From Betaproteobacteria bacterium HGW-Betaproteobacteria-3 (GTDB taxonomy: Bacteria; Pseudomonadota; Gammaproteobacteria; Burkholderiales; Burkholderiaceae_C): a DNA stretch of 64,000 nt. Below are positions 57,833 through 64,000 of the stretch, in pieces. The stretch is from the NCBI GenBank assembly GCA_002842205.1, contig PHCI01000005.1:1-64000 (forward strand), in the 5' to 3' direction. The position numbers and the translations under genes are program-made. Under the pieces are notes generated by a model. It ran no database searches, had not been told where the DNA came from, and saw only the letters and a program-made list of their open reading frames with translations. Numbering within the stretch: position 1 is the first letter of the stretch; each line of letters begins with the position of its first letter.

Positions 57833-58438
57833 CTACCTGACGAGCTGCAGCACCGCCTTGAAATCCGGGTGGTCGGCACTGCGCAGCCACTCGAAGGCCA
57901 CCATCTCGGTGGTGACCAGTTCGGCGCCCGCGCCGGCCAGCCGGTCGAAAGCGGCGTCGCGGTTGCGCTCGGTGCGCGAGCCGCAGGCATCGGTCACCAC
58001 CACCACGTCAAACTCGGCCTCCAGCAGCTCCAGTGCGGTCTGCAGCAGGCAGACATGGGTTTCGCAGCCGGCAATCACCACCGTGCCGCGGCCGTCCTCG
58101 GCCTGTGGCGCGGCCTTTTGCAGGTGTTTGGGCAGGCTGCGCGCGTTGCCGCCCTGCCGCGCAGGCGCAGGGCGCAGCCATTCGACCAGGCCGTCAGCGC
58201 AGGCCGAAAAACTCATCTTGGCCAGGGTGCGCTCACACAGGGCGCGCACCTCGGGGGCGTTTTCGCCCAACCCGGCCGGGTTTTCCTCGGTGCCCCAGAC
58301 CGGCACGTCCAGCAGCCGCGCCACCTTGCCCAGGCGCACCGCATTGGCCAGTACCCAACCGGCCTCGTGGATGGAAGGCATCAGACGGGCCTGGTAATCC
58401 ACCAGCACCAGCTGGCAATCGTCAACGTCAATCAACAT
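57833..58438 (-). CDS. Isochorismatase-family cysteine hydrolase (YcaC-like)
   Basis: 201 residues with the catalytic triad D14 (LVLVDYQ), K74 (TLAKMSF) and C130 (IAGCETHVC). The cis-peptide segment VVIAGCETHVCLLQ is family-typical. Substrate unknown; members cleave amides or isochorismate. Start ATG 58438; an in-frame ATG at 58537 lies in unconserved sequence. Confidence 0.88.
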   Translation of the reverse strand: MLIDVDDCQLVLVDYQARLMPSIHEAGWVLANAVRLGKVARLLDVPVWGTEENPAGLGENAPEVRALCERTLAKMSFSACADGLVEWLRPAPARQGGNARSLPKHLQKAAPQAEDGRGTVVIAGCETHVCLLQTALELLEAEFDVVVVTDACGSRTERNRDAAFDRLAGAGAELVTTEMVAFEWLRSADHPDFKAVLQLVR

Positions 58439-58760
58439 GGTGTGGGCCTGAAAATAAAAGGGATCAAAGAGAGAAGGGTTCCGCGGATTGGGGGCTATCC
58501 GACGGGATTGTCGCCGCTTGCACCCGCCCGCAGTCACGGCCCCGCAGCCCCGCGCCGTGCAGATTTATCGCAAAAAATGACCTTAGCCCCCGTCAAATGG
58601 CAATAGTTTGCTATTTTTAGAGTAGTAAACAACCCCTCCCGAACCGGCGCACCCAGCCCCGGGGCGATATAGTGGCCGCCAACGCCAGCCCCGGTGCGCC
58701 GCGGCGGCCGCCCCACCCTCACCCAGCCACCCAATCAACCACCCGCCAAGGACGCCCCAC
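58439..58760. other. Intergenic region, mostly repeat and no gene
   Basis: 322 bp between the divergent hydrolase and membrane protein genes. The only structure I see is the family-1 repeat at 58566-58625; the rest is GC-rich sequence without a credible reading frame or clear promoter. Confidence 0.6.
58566..58625 (-). repeat. Interspersed repeat (family 1), intergenic
   Basis: On the minus strand: AAAATAGCAAACTATTGCCA, then TTTGACGGGGGCTAAGG and TCATTTTTTGCG. Nearly identical in its core to the copy at 18281. Confidence 0.87.
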
Positions 58761-59126
58761 ATGACTTTCAACCTCATCGCCACTGCCACCGCCATCGCGG
58801 GTTTGCTTCTGGGCATTGGCTGGTTTGTGGCGGGCGGCCCGATGCTCCAGCGCTGGGGCATCGCCCCCAACCCCGCGGCGCTGCTGGTGGGCCGCCGTCT
58901 GGGCGCGGTGTACCTGGGCATTGCGGTGATGCTGTTCTTTGGCCGCGCGGCGCCGCCCTCGGCGCTGCGCACGCAGGTCTGCGTGGCGCTGCTCGTCGCC
59001 CTGAGCCTGCTGGCCCTGCTCGGGCTGTTCGAGCTCAAGGCCGGACGGGCCCGCCGCGGCATTCTGGTCGCCGTCGTGCTCGAAGCCCTCCTGGCCGCGG
59101 GGTTTGCCGCCGTCCTGCTGGCCTGA
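58761..59126 (+). CDS. Small four-helix membrane protein, unknown
   Basis: 121 residues made of about four hydrophobic helices: LIATATAIAGLLLGIGWFVA, LVGRRLGAVYLGIAVMLFFG, QVCVALLVALSLLALLGLF, and GILVAVVLEALLAAGFAAVL. The layout resembles DoxX-like or related small membrane proteins but no diagnostic motif is present. 42 bp upstream of the NIPSNAP gene, probably cotranscribed. Confidence 0.75.
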   Translation: MTFNLIATATAIAGLLLGIGWFVAGGPMLQRWGIAPNPAALLVGRRLGAVYLGIAVMLFFGRAAPPSALRTQVCVALLVALSLLALLGLFELKAGRARRGILVAVVLEALLAAGFAAVLLA

Positions 59127-59167
59127 GGCCCCCTCCCCCATTCGATACAAAGCAAAAGGAAAGAGAC

Positions 59168-59494
59168 ATGCCCACGATCTACGAAAAGCGCACTTACGCC
59201 GTCACCGTCGGACAGATGGCCGAAGTAAGCCGCCTCTACAGCACGCTGGGCTGGCCCGCCCTGGAGGCTGGCGGCTTCAGCAAAAACTGCGTGGGCTACT
59301 TCATCAGCGACACCGGCGCGCTGCACCAGCTCGTCCACCTGTGGCGCTTTGACAGCGACGACGACCGCCGCGCCTTCTGGAGGCGCCTGTTCGAAAACGC
59401 CGACTTCATGGCCTTTGCCAAGCAGATGCGCCCGCTGCTCCAATCGCAGGAAATCCAGCTGCTGCTGGCGGCACCCTGGGGGCATCACCCCTGA
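59168..59494 (+). CDS. NIPSNAP-family protein
   Basis: 108 residues: YEKRTYAVTVGQMAEVSRLY at the start, CVGYFISDTGALHQLVHLWR in the middle and WRRLFENADFMAFAKQMRPL at the end, the dimeric ferredoxin-like NIPSNAP pattern. Function in bacteria is poorly known. AAGAGA ribosome site. Confidence 0.85.
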   Translation: MPTIYEKRTYAVTVGQMAEVSRLYSTLGWPALEAGGFSKNCVGYFISDTGALHQLVHLWRFDSDDDRRAFWRRLFENADFMAFAKQMRPLLQSQEIQLLLAAPWGHHP

Positions 59495-59518
59495 GCATTC
59501 GCCGTGTGCCTCGCACAT

Positions 59519-59585
59519 TTAAAGCAAAATGGGCCATTAGCCCCCGCCAATAATTGATAGTTTGCTATTTATTAGATAGTAAACA
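59519..59585 (-). repeat. Interspersed repeat (family 1), intergenic
   Basis: On the minus strand: AATAAATAGCAAACTATCAA, TTATTGGCGGGGGCTAATGG and CCCATTTTGC. It lies upstream of the toxin-antitoxin pair and downstream of the NIPSNAP gene. Confidence 0.83.
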
Positions 59586-59711
59586 AATGCCGCCCAACGA
59601 TCCGTCACCACAGACGCTTGGACACCGCCCTTGCGCCTCATTGGATCTGCAAGTGGCTGTTGGTGATGAAAACGTACACATTTGGTTCATACATCTCAAG
59701 AAGGTTGCACG

Positions 59712-59990
59712 ATGTCCAAGGAAGCCGTTTTCACGATGAAGCTCGAACCGGAGTTGCGCGCCGATTTCATGGCCGAAGCGCAAGCCGCGCACCGGCCGGC
59801 TTCGCAAGTCCTGCGCGAACTGATGCGTGAGTTCGTCCAGCGTCAGCGGGAGGCCCTGGAACATGATGAGTTCCTGGGGCGCAAGGTTGATGCCGGTCGA
59901 GCCTCGATGCGCGCCGGTCTCGGTCACTCCAATGAGGAAGTTGAAGCCACGTTCGCCGCTCGGCGTGCCGTCGTGACGAGCCAGGCGTGA
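59712..59990 (+). CDS. ParD/RHH-type antitoxin
   Basis: 92 residues. The N-terminal EAVFTMKLEPELRADFMAEA and QAAHRPASQVLRELMREFVQ form a strand-helix-helix DNA-binding fold; the C-terminal half is the toxin-binding tail. ATG 59712 (MSKEAVF) is preferred to the upstream opening at 59682. The stop overlaps the toxin GTG start (GTGA). Probably represses its own promoter. Confidence 0.8.
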   Translation: MSKEAVFTMKLEPELRADFMAEAQAAHRPASQVLRELMREFVQRQREALEHDEFLGRKVDAGRASMRAGLGHSNEEVEATFAARRAVVTSQA

Positions 59991-60277
59991 GGGTCGTTTG
60001 GACGCCTGATGCGCTGCAGGATCGTGCTGACGTCTGGGACTACATTGCGGCCGACAACCCGCGAGCGGTCGCCCGTACGGATGAGCTTTTCAGTGATGCG
60101 GCCGCCAGGCTGGCGGATCACCCGAAGCTGGGGCGGTCGGGAAAGACTCAAGGAACCCGCGAGCTGGTGCCGCATGAAAGCTATCGCCTGGTGTACAAAA
60201 TCAGCGGCGAAGCCGTGTGGATGCTGGCCTGGGTTCACACTGCGCGCCAGTGGCCGCCAGTGGCCACTGGTCCGTGA
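59987..60277 (+). CDS. ParE/RelE-type toxin
   Basis: 96 residues: VVWTPDALQDRADVWDYIAA at the start, HPKLGRSGKTQGTRELVPHE in the middle and YRLVYKISGEAVWMLAWVHT at the end, the RelE/ParE fold with basic Arg residues retained. Start GTG 59987. ParE types poison gyrase and RelE types cut mRNA; sequence alone does not decide, but the RHH partner favours ParE. Confidence 0.83.
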   Translation: MRVVWTPDALQDRADVWDYIAADNPRAVARTDELFSDAAARLADHPKLGRSGKTQGTRELVPHESYRLVYKISGEAVWMLAWVHTARQWPPVATGP

Positions 60278-60404
60278 TTGAGCGAGGTGAATGCGTGCTG
60301 AGGATAGGGAGGTTGACCACATTCGATGCGGCCGAATAGTGGTTGCGAACCCTGGTCAGCTGATCCAGGCTTTCACCGCTTCCCCCGTCTGGCCGCCACG
60401 TTCG

Positions 60405-61061
60405 TCATTTTTCACCGCGCCTTTTTTGAAAGATGGAAGGGTCAGCGCCTTCTTTCTTGTAAAAGTTGAAGCTGATGGTCGGGGGGTCCCTCCTGCCTTT
60501 GTCCAATGCGATGGCCTCTTTATGAGCAGCTTTATCGTTTTCGTCCAGATCGTCTTCGTCGTCCGATGAGTCGTCTTCGTCGTCCGATGCGTCGGCATCG
60601 CCGTGGTCATTCGGGTTCGCATTCAACGTCACGCACTGGCTGACCTGGCAAGCGACGATTGAAAAAACACCCCCGTGAACCTGGCTTGGAACTTTGATTC
60701 GCCGGTAGATATGCCAACCCTTCAGGGGCAGGATTTCCGTGTAAAAGTCCTCCGCAAGCGCCATCGTGCCGGTGACGCTGGCTATGGGCATGACACCGCT
60801 GGCCTTCAAGTCACGGCTGCTCGCAGGCACGGGAAAGTCGCGGGGGATGCCTTTATCCATGGCGATCACCCTCCCCCATATGCCGCCGTTCATCATGCGG
60901 TCCGGGTCCTCTCCATTATTTTCTTCACGGTACAGTTGCCCGATGGTTTTCATGGCTGGCGGTGCAGCCATGACGTGCAGGGATGCGATGCTCAAGGCGC
61001 ACAAACCCAGCCTCAGCATGGTCAGAGGCCCCCACGGGCGGTTCAAGATTTGCCTTGTCAT
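60405..61061 (-). CDS. Exported Asp-rich hypothetical protein with acidic repeat
   Basis: 218 residues, no recognised family. A signal-like segment (LRLGLCALSIASLHVMAA) near residues 15-33 suggests export; a shorter start at ATG 61019 is possible. The middle holds GIPRDFPVPASSRDLKASGV and YTEILPLKGWHIYRRIKVPS, with a Cys pair (ACQVSQC). It then has an acidic tract ASDDEDD-SSDDEDD-LDEN encoded by a 21-bp tandem repeat, and a basic tail KRRGEK. The acidic tract could bind Ca2+ or basic partners. Confidence 0.72.
   Translation of the reverse strand: MTRQILNRPWGPLTMLRLGLCALSIASLHVMAAPPAMKTIGQLYREENNGEDPDRMMNGGIWGRVIAMDKGIPRDFPVPASSRDLKASGVMPIASVTGTMALAEDFYTEILPLKGWHIYRRIKVPSQVHGGVFSIVACQVSQCVTLNANPNDHGDADASDDEDDSSDDEDDLDENDKAAHKEAIALDKGRRDPPTISFNFYKKEGADPSIFQKRRGEK
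60550..60591 (-). repeat. 21-bp tandem repeat coding the acidic tract
   Basis: Two consecutive units, CGTCTTCGTCGTCCGATGAG + T and CGTCTTCGTCGTCCGATGCG + T, differing at one base. They code SDDEDD repeats in the exported protein and could vary in number. Confidence 0.8.
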
Positions 61062-61186
61062 CCCAAAACTCCGTTTCCCGGTTCGTTGATACGGTTCGGG
61101 GCGCCTGATGCCCCAAGCTTTCTGACAACCATCCTAACCCGCGAACCCAAGCCATCGATGTCATGGGAGCCTGTTGCGCCCACCCC

Positions 61187-61239
61187 CTTATGCTCCATAA
61201 GCATATATGCAAAACAAATAAATCGTTCGTTTTTGCATA
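61187..61239 (+). promoter_or_regulatory. Palindrome-rich regulatory region before sulfur genes (CysB-like?)
   Basis: CTTATG-CTC-CATAAG (61187-61201), GCATATATGC (61201-61210) and TATGCAAAAC ... GTTTTTGCATA (61206-61215 and 61229-61239) overlap in AT-rich DNA just before the exporter gene. The arrangement is typical of LysR-type sites; CysB is the natural candidate because the genes are for sulfur assimilation. Confidence 0.48.
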
Positions 61240-61260
61240 AGCAGCCGCTACATTGCTGCA

Positions 61261-62052
61261 ATGCACGATTTTGCGTTTGTCTTTGCGGGGCTGCTGGTGG
61301 GCTTCATCGTCGGGTTGACCGGGGTGGGGGGCGGCTCGTTGATGACGCCGTTGCTGATTTTTGGCTTTGGCATCAAGCCGCACCTGGCCGTGGGCACCGA
61401 TTTGCTGTTTGCCGCGTTCACCAAGATGGGGGGCACGGTCAGCATGGCGCGGCGCGGCATGGTGCCGTGGCGGGTGGTGGGCATGCTGAGCGCGGGCAGC
61501 ATTCCGGCGTCGCTGGCCACGCTGTATGTGTTGCACCGCATCGGCCCGGCCGACCCGGTGGTGCAGCGGGTCATGACCACCACGCTGGGCCTGGCGTTGC
61601 TGCTCACGGCGGCGGCCACGCTGTACAAGGCGGTGCGCGGCGCCAAGGGGCCGGCCGCGATTGGCCCGGCGCAGGTGGCCAAGGCCAGCCGCCCGCAGCA
61701 CTGGAGCCTGCCGCTGCTGTTTGGCGCCCTGATTGGCACGCTGGTCACGCTCACGTCGGTGGGCGCGGGGGCGATTGGCGTCACGGTGCTGATGCTGCTG
61801 TACCCGCTGTTGCCGTTGCCCCGTATCATCGCGGCCGACATTGCCTACGCCGTGCCGCTGACGCTGGTGGCCGGTTTGGGCCATGCGTCATTGGGCTCGG
61901 TCGATTGGCCGCTGCTGGCCAAGCTGCTGGCCGGTTCGATCCCCGGCATCTGGCTGGGCTCGCACCTGGTGCACAAGACGCCCGAGCGCGTGGTGCGCTC
62001 GCTGCTGGCCGGGTTGCTGGCGTATGCCGGGCTCAAGCTGGTGGCGCTCTGA
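61261..62052 (+). CDS. TauE/SafE-family (TSUP) anion exporter
   Basis: 263 residues, about eight membrane helices. Two repeats each with a Gly-rich motif: LVGFIVGLTGVGGGSLMTPL and LIGTLVTLTSVGAGAIGVTV. Precedes the sulfite reductase gene by 61 bp, so it probably handles sulfite or a related sulfur compound. Start ATG 61261; the ribosome site is unclear. Confidence 0.88.
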   Translation: MHDFAFVFAGLLVGFIVGLTGVGGGSLMTPLLIFGFGIKPHLAVGTDLLFAAFTKMGGTVSMARRGMVPWRVVGMLSAGSIPASLATLYVLHRIGPADPVVQRVMTTTLGLALLLTAAATLYKAVRGAKGPAAIGPAQVAKASRPQHWSLPLLFGALIGTLVTLTSVGAGAIGVTVLMLLYPLLPLPRIIAADIAYAVPLTLVAGLGHASLGSVDWPLLAKLLAGSIPGIWLGSHLVHKTPERVVRSLLAGLLAYAGLKLVAL

Positions 62053-62113
62053 CGTTGCGCTTTGGCGCCGCACCCTGATTCTGATCAATCGTTTTTTTAT
62101 TTGACCTTGCCTC

Positions 62114-63925
62114 ATGTACCAGTACACCGAATTTGACCGCCAGTTTGTGCGCCTGCGCGCCGCCCAGTACCGCGACCAGTTGCAGCGCAACCAGGCGGGC
62201 ACGCTGACCGACGACGACTTCAAGCCGCTGCGGCTGCAAAACGGCTGGTACATCCAGCGGTACGCGCCCATGCTGCGCGTGGCGGTGCCGTATGGCGAAG
62301 TCTCCAGCGCGCAGTTGCGCGTGCTGGCCACCATCGCCCGCGACTTTGACCAGCCTGACGCCGCCCTCCTGCAGGGCGCCGTGGCCGCGCAGGCCCGGCT
62401 GGGCACGCAGTCCATGCCCACGGGTTATGGCCACTTCACCACGCGGCAAAACGTGCAATACAACTGGATCCCGCTGGACAAGAGCGCCGACGTGATGGAC
62501 CTGCTGGCCAGCGTGGACATGCACGGCATCCAGACCAGCGGCAACTGCATCCGCAACATCACCAGTGACGAGCGGGCCGGCATCGCGGTGGACGAGATCG
62601 CCGACCCGCGGCCGTTTGCCGAGATCCTGCGCCAATGGAGCACGCTGCACCCCGAGTTCGCGTTTTTGCCGCGCAAGTTCAAGATCGCCATCACCGGCGC
62701 CACCGAAGACCGCGCCGCCACGGCCTGGCACGACGTAGGCCTGCACGTGGTGCGCAGCCAGGGCGAAGCGACTCACGGTGTCGCGAAAGGAGCCGTGGGC
62801 TTTCGCGTGCTGGTGGGCGGCGGCATGGGCCGCACGCCGGTCATTGGCACGGTGGTTCGCGAGTTTCTGCCCTGGCAGCAGATCATGAATTACCTCGAAG
62901 CCGTGGTGCGCGTCTACAACCGCTGGGGCCGCCGCGACAACATGTACAAGGCGCGCATCAAGATTCTGGTCAAGGCCGAAGGCCAGCGCTACATCGACGA
63001 GGTGGAGGCCGAATACCGCCAGATCATCGAGCGCGACGGCGCACCGCACACCATCACCCAGGCCGAGTTCGACCGCGTGGCCGCCAGCTTTGTGCCGCCC
63101 GCGCTCGTGCGCCACACCACCGACGCCGAGCGCGCCAGCGCCCAGCAGGCCGCGCAGGCCAAGGCGCAGGAATACAGCCGCTGGCTGCAGCAGAACGTGG
63201 CGCCGCACCAGAACCCGGCGCTGCGCGCGGTCACGCTGTCGTTCAAGCGGCTGGGCCAGGCCCCGGGCGACGCCACGGCCGATCAGCTCGACATTGCCGC
63301 CGGCCTGGCCGAACGGTTTTCGGCGGGCGAGGCACGCGTCACGCACGACCAGAACCTGCTGCTGCCCTGGGTGCACGCCGACGACCTGCCCGCGCTGTGG
63401 CTGGCCGCGCGCGACGCCGGGCTGGCACGCCCCAACATCCGCCTGCTGACCGACATGATCGCCTGCCCGGGTGGCGACTTCTGCTCGCTGGCCAACGCGC
63501 GCTCGATCCCCGTGGCCGCGGCCATCACCGAGCGCTTTCAGGATCTGGACGAGCTGTTTGACCTGGGCGAAATTGACCTGCACATCAGCGGCTGCATCAA
63601 CTCCTGCGGCCACCACCACAGCGGCCACATCGGCATTCTGGGCGTGGACAAGGACGGCCAGGAGTGGTACCAGGTCACGCTGGGCGGCTCGGACGGCTCG
63701 GCCCTGTCGGGCGCGCCCACGCCGGGCAAGGTGGTGGGGCCGTCGTTCTCGGCCGCTGAGGTGCCCGACGTGATCGAAGCCGTGCTCGACCAATACCGCC
63801 GCCTGCGGCTGAGCACCCCCAACGGCAAGGCCGAAACCTTTGCCGCCACCCTCCAGCGCGTGGGCGCAGAGCCCTTCAAGCAGGCGGCCAACGCCGCACG
63901 CACCCCGCAAAAGCTGGCCGCCTGA
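62114..63925 (+). CDS. cysI: Sulfite/nitrite reductase hemoprotein (CysI type)
   Basis: Siroheme and [4Fe-4S] enzyme reducing sulfite to sulfide with six electrons. 603 residues, with cluster cysteines C451-x5-C457 (ACPGGDFCSLA) and C494-x3-C498 (GCINSCGHHH), and substrate-side Arg/Lys in TGYGHFTTRQNVQYN and LPRKFKIAITGA. It belongs to the ferredoxin/NADPH-subunit type common in beta-proteobacteria. Residues about 215-229 (SQGEATHGVAKGAVG) look like a short insertion compared with the homologues I recall. Confidence 0.93.
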   Translation: MYQYTEFDRQFVRLRAAQYRDQLQRNQAGTLTDDDFKPLRLQNGWYIQRYAPMLRVAVPYGEVSSAQLRVLATIARDFDQPDAALLQGAVAAQARLGTQSMPTGYGHFTTRQNVQYNWIPLDKSADVMDLLASVDMHGIQTSGNCIRNITSDERAGIAVDEIADPRPFAEILRQWSTLHPEFAFLPRKFKIAITGATEDRAATAWHDVGLHVVRSQGEATHGVAKGAVGFRVLVGGGMGRTPVIGTVVREFLPWQQIMNYLEAVVRVYNRWGRRDNMYKARIKILVKAEGQRYIDEVEAEYRQIIERDGAPHTITQAEFDRVAASFVPPALVRHTTDAERASAQQAAQAKAQEYSRWLQQNVAPHQNPALRAVTLSFKRLGQAPGDATADQLDIAAGLAERFSAGEARVTHDQNLLLPWVHADDLPALWLAARDAGLARPNIRLLTDMIACPGGDFCSLANARSIPVAAAITERFQDLDELFDLGEIDLHISGCINSCGHHHSGHIGILGVDKDGQEWYQVTLGGSDGSALSGAPTPGKVVGPSFSAAEVPDVIEAVLDQYRRLRLSTPNGKAETFAATLQRVGAEPFKQAANAARTPQKLAA

Positions 63926-63939
63926 ACCCACCCTGATCG

Positions 63940-64000
63940 ATGAAAATCATGAAACTGATAGCAAACAATGACCATTCGGCGGGGGCTAAAGGCCAAAAAA
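63940..64000 (+). CDS. Start of next gene in sulfur operon, partial
   Basis: ATG 63940 (or in-frame ATG 63949) opens a frame to the window end, reading MKIMKLIANNDHSAGAKGQK. The codons from about IANN on come from a family-1 repeat. By gene order it is likely a DUF934 or cysH gene of the sulfate pathway, but the sequence seen does not identify it. If the repeat is merely intergenic, the true start lies beyond the window. Confidence 0.35.
   Translation, partial: MKIMKLIANNDHSAGAKGQK
63953..64000 (+). repeat. Interspersed repeat (family 1), runs to window end
   Basis: CTGATAGCAAACAATGACCA, then TTCGGCGGGGGCTAAAGGCC and AAAAAA; consensus-like in left end and core. Confidence 0.82.

Noticed and set aside
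59641-59700. Operator repeats for the toxin-antitoxin pair (TGTATG / TGTACG on the minus strand)
   Set aside because: Only a four-base core is shared and no symmetric operator was convincing.

Overview
The window is high-GC, densely packed bacterial chromosome, most likely from a member of the Comamonadaceae (Burkholderiales; relatives of Acidovorax, Polaromonas, Hydrogenophaga, Rhodoferax). The support is gene content and order (hfq-hflX-hflK-hflC-DUF2065-hisZ-purA next to der-bamB-yfgM-hisS-ispG-rodZ-pilW-rlmN-ndk), divergent ybbA/tesA, paired half-length ChrA proteins, and short interspersed repeats that I recall as typical of this family. Genus-level placement is inference. I see no rRNA, tRNA, CRISPR array, prophage, transposase or integrase.

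Layout. 1-2000: chemotaxis (truncated methyl-accepting protein, cheW) behind a possible sigma-28 promoter. 2015-4483: FrnE-like thiol oxidoreductase, an unknown protein, and a di-iron metallo-beta-lactamase-fold protein preceded by an FNR-type box. 4491-9228: fatty acid beta-oxidation (acyl-CoA dehydrogenase, thiolase, FadB-type hydratase/dehydrogenase). 9382-13481: four-gene polyamine-type ABC importer. 13513-15984: GNAT acetyltransferase, two half-size chromate transporters, a small lipoprotein. 16182-23749: rlmB, an SDR, a small Cys-rich protein, ybbA/tesA/mnmH, small and membrane proteins, cystathionine beta-lyase, a purine phosphoribosyltransferase. 23846-30443: purA, hisZ, DUF2065, hflC, hflK, hflX, hfq. 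30593-39796: der, bamB, yfgM, hisS, ispG, rodZ, pilW, rlmN, ndk, many overlapping by a few bases. 39948-49000: rluB, scpB, rluD, bamD, a DinG/YoaA-type helicase, a DUF465 protein, a PP2C phosphatase, a periplasmic coiled-coil protein and zapE. 49012-56727: lpdA, sucB, sucA and a propionate-CoA ligase. 56957-61061: accessory stretch with an unknown helical protein, an isochorismatase-like hydrolase, a membrane protein, a NIPSNAP protein, a ParD/ParE-type toxin-antitoxin pair and an exported Asp-rich protein. 61261-64000: sulfur assimilation (TauE/SafE exporter, sulfite/nitrite reductase hemoprotein, start of a further gene).

Most of the window is core metabolism and envelope biogenesis (BamB, BamD, RodZ, PilW, HflKC). 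The most unusual signal is a roughly 55-60 bp interspersed repeat present in nine recognisable copies. Four sit between genes. Five are read through in frame by host genes: they encode the lipoprotein signal peptide of BamB, the C-terminal tail and stop codon of YbbA, the C-terminus of MnmH, part of the N-terminal tail of RluB, and the first codons of the truncated last gene. A second repeat family separates the polyamine binding protein from its ATPase and the two ChrA halves. All functional calls rest on reading motifs and gene order; no database search was possible.
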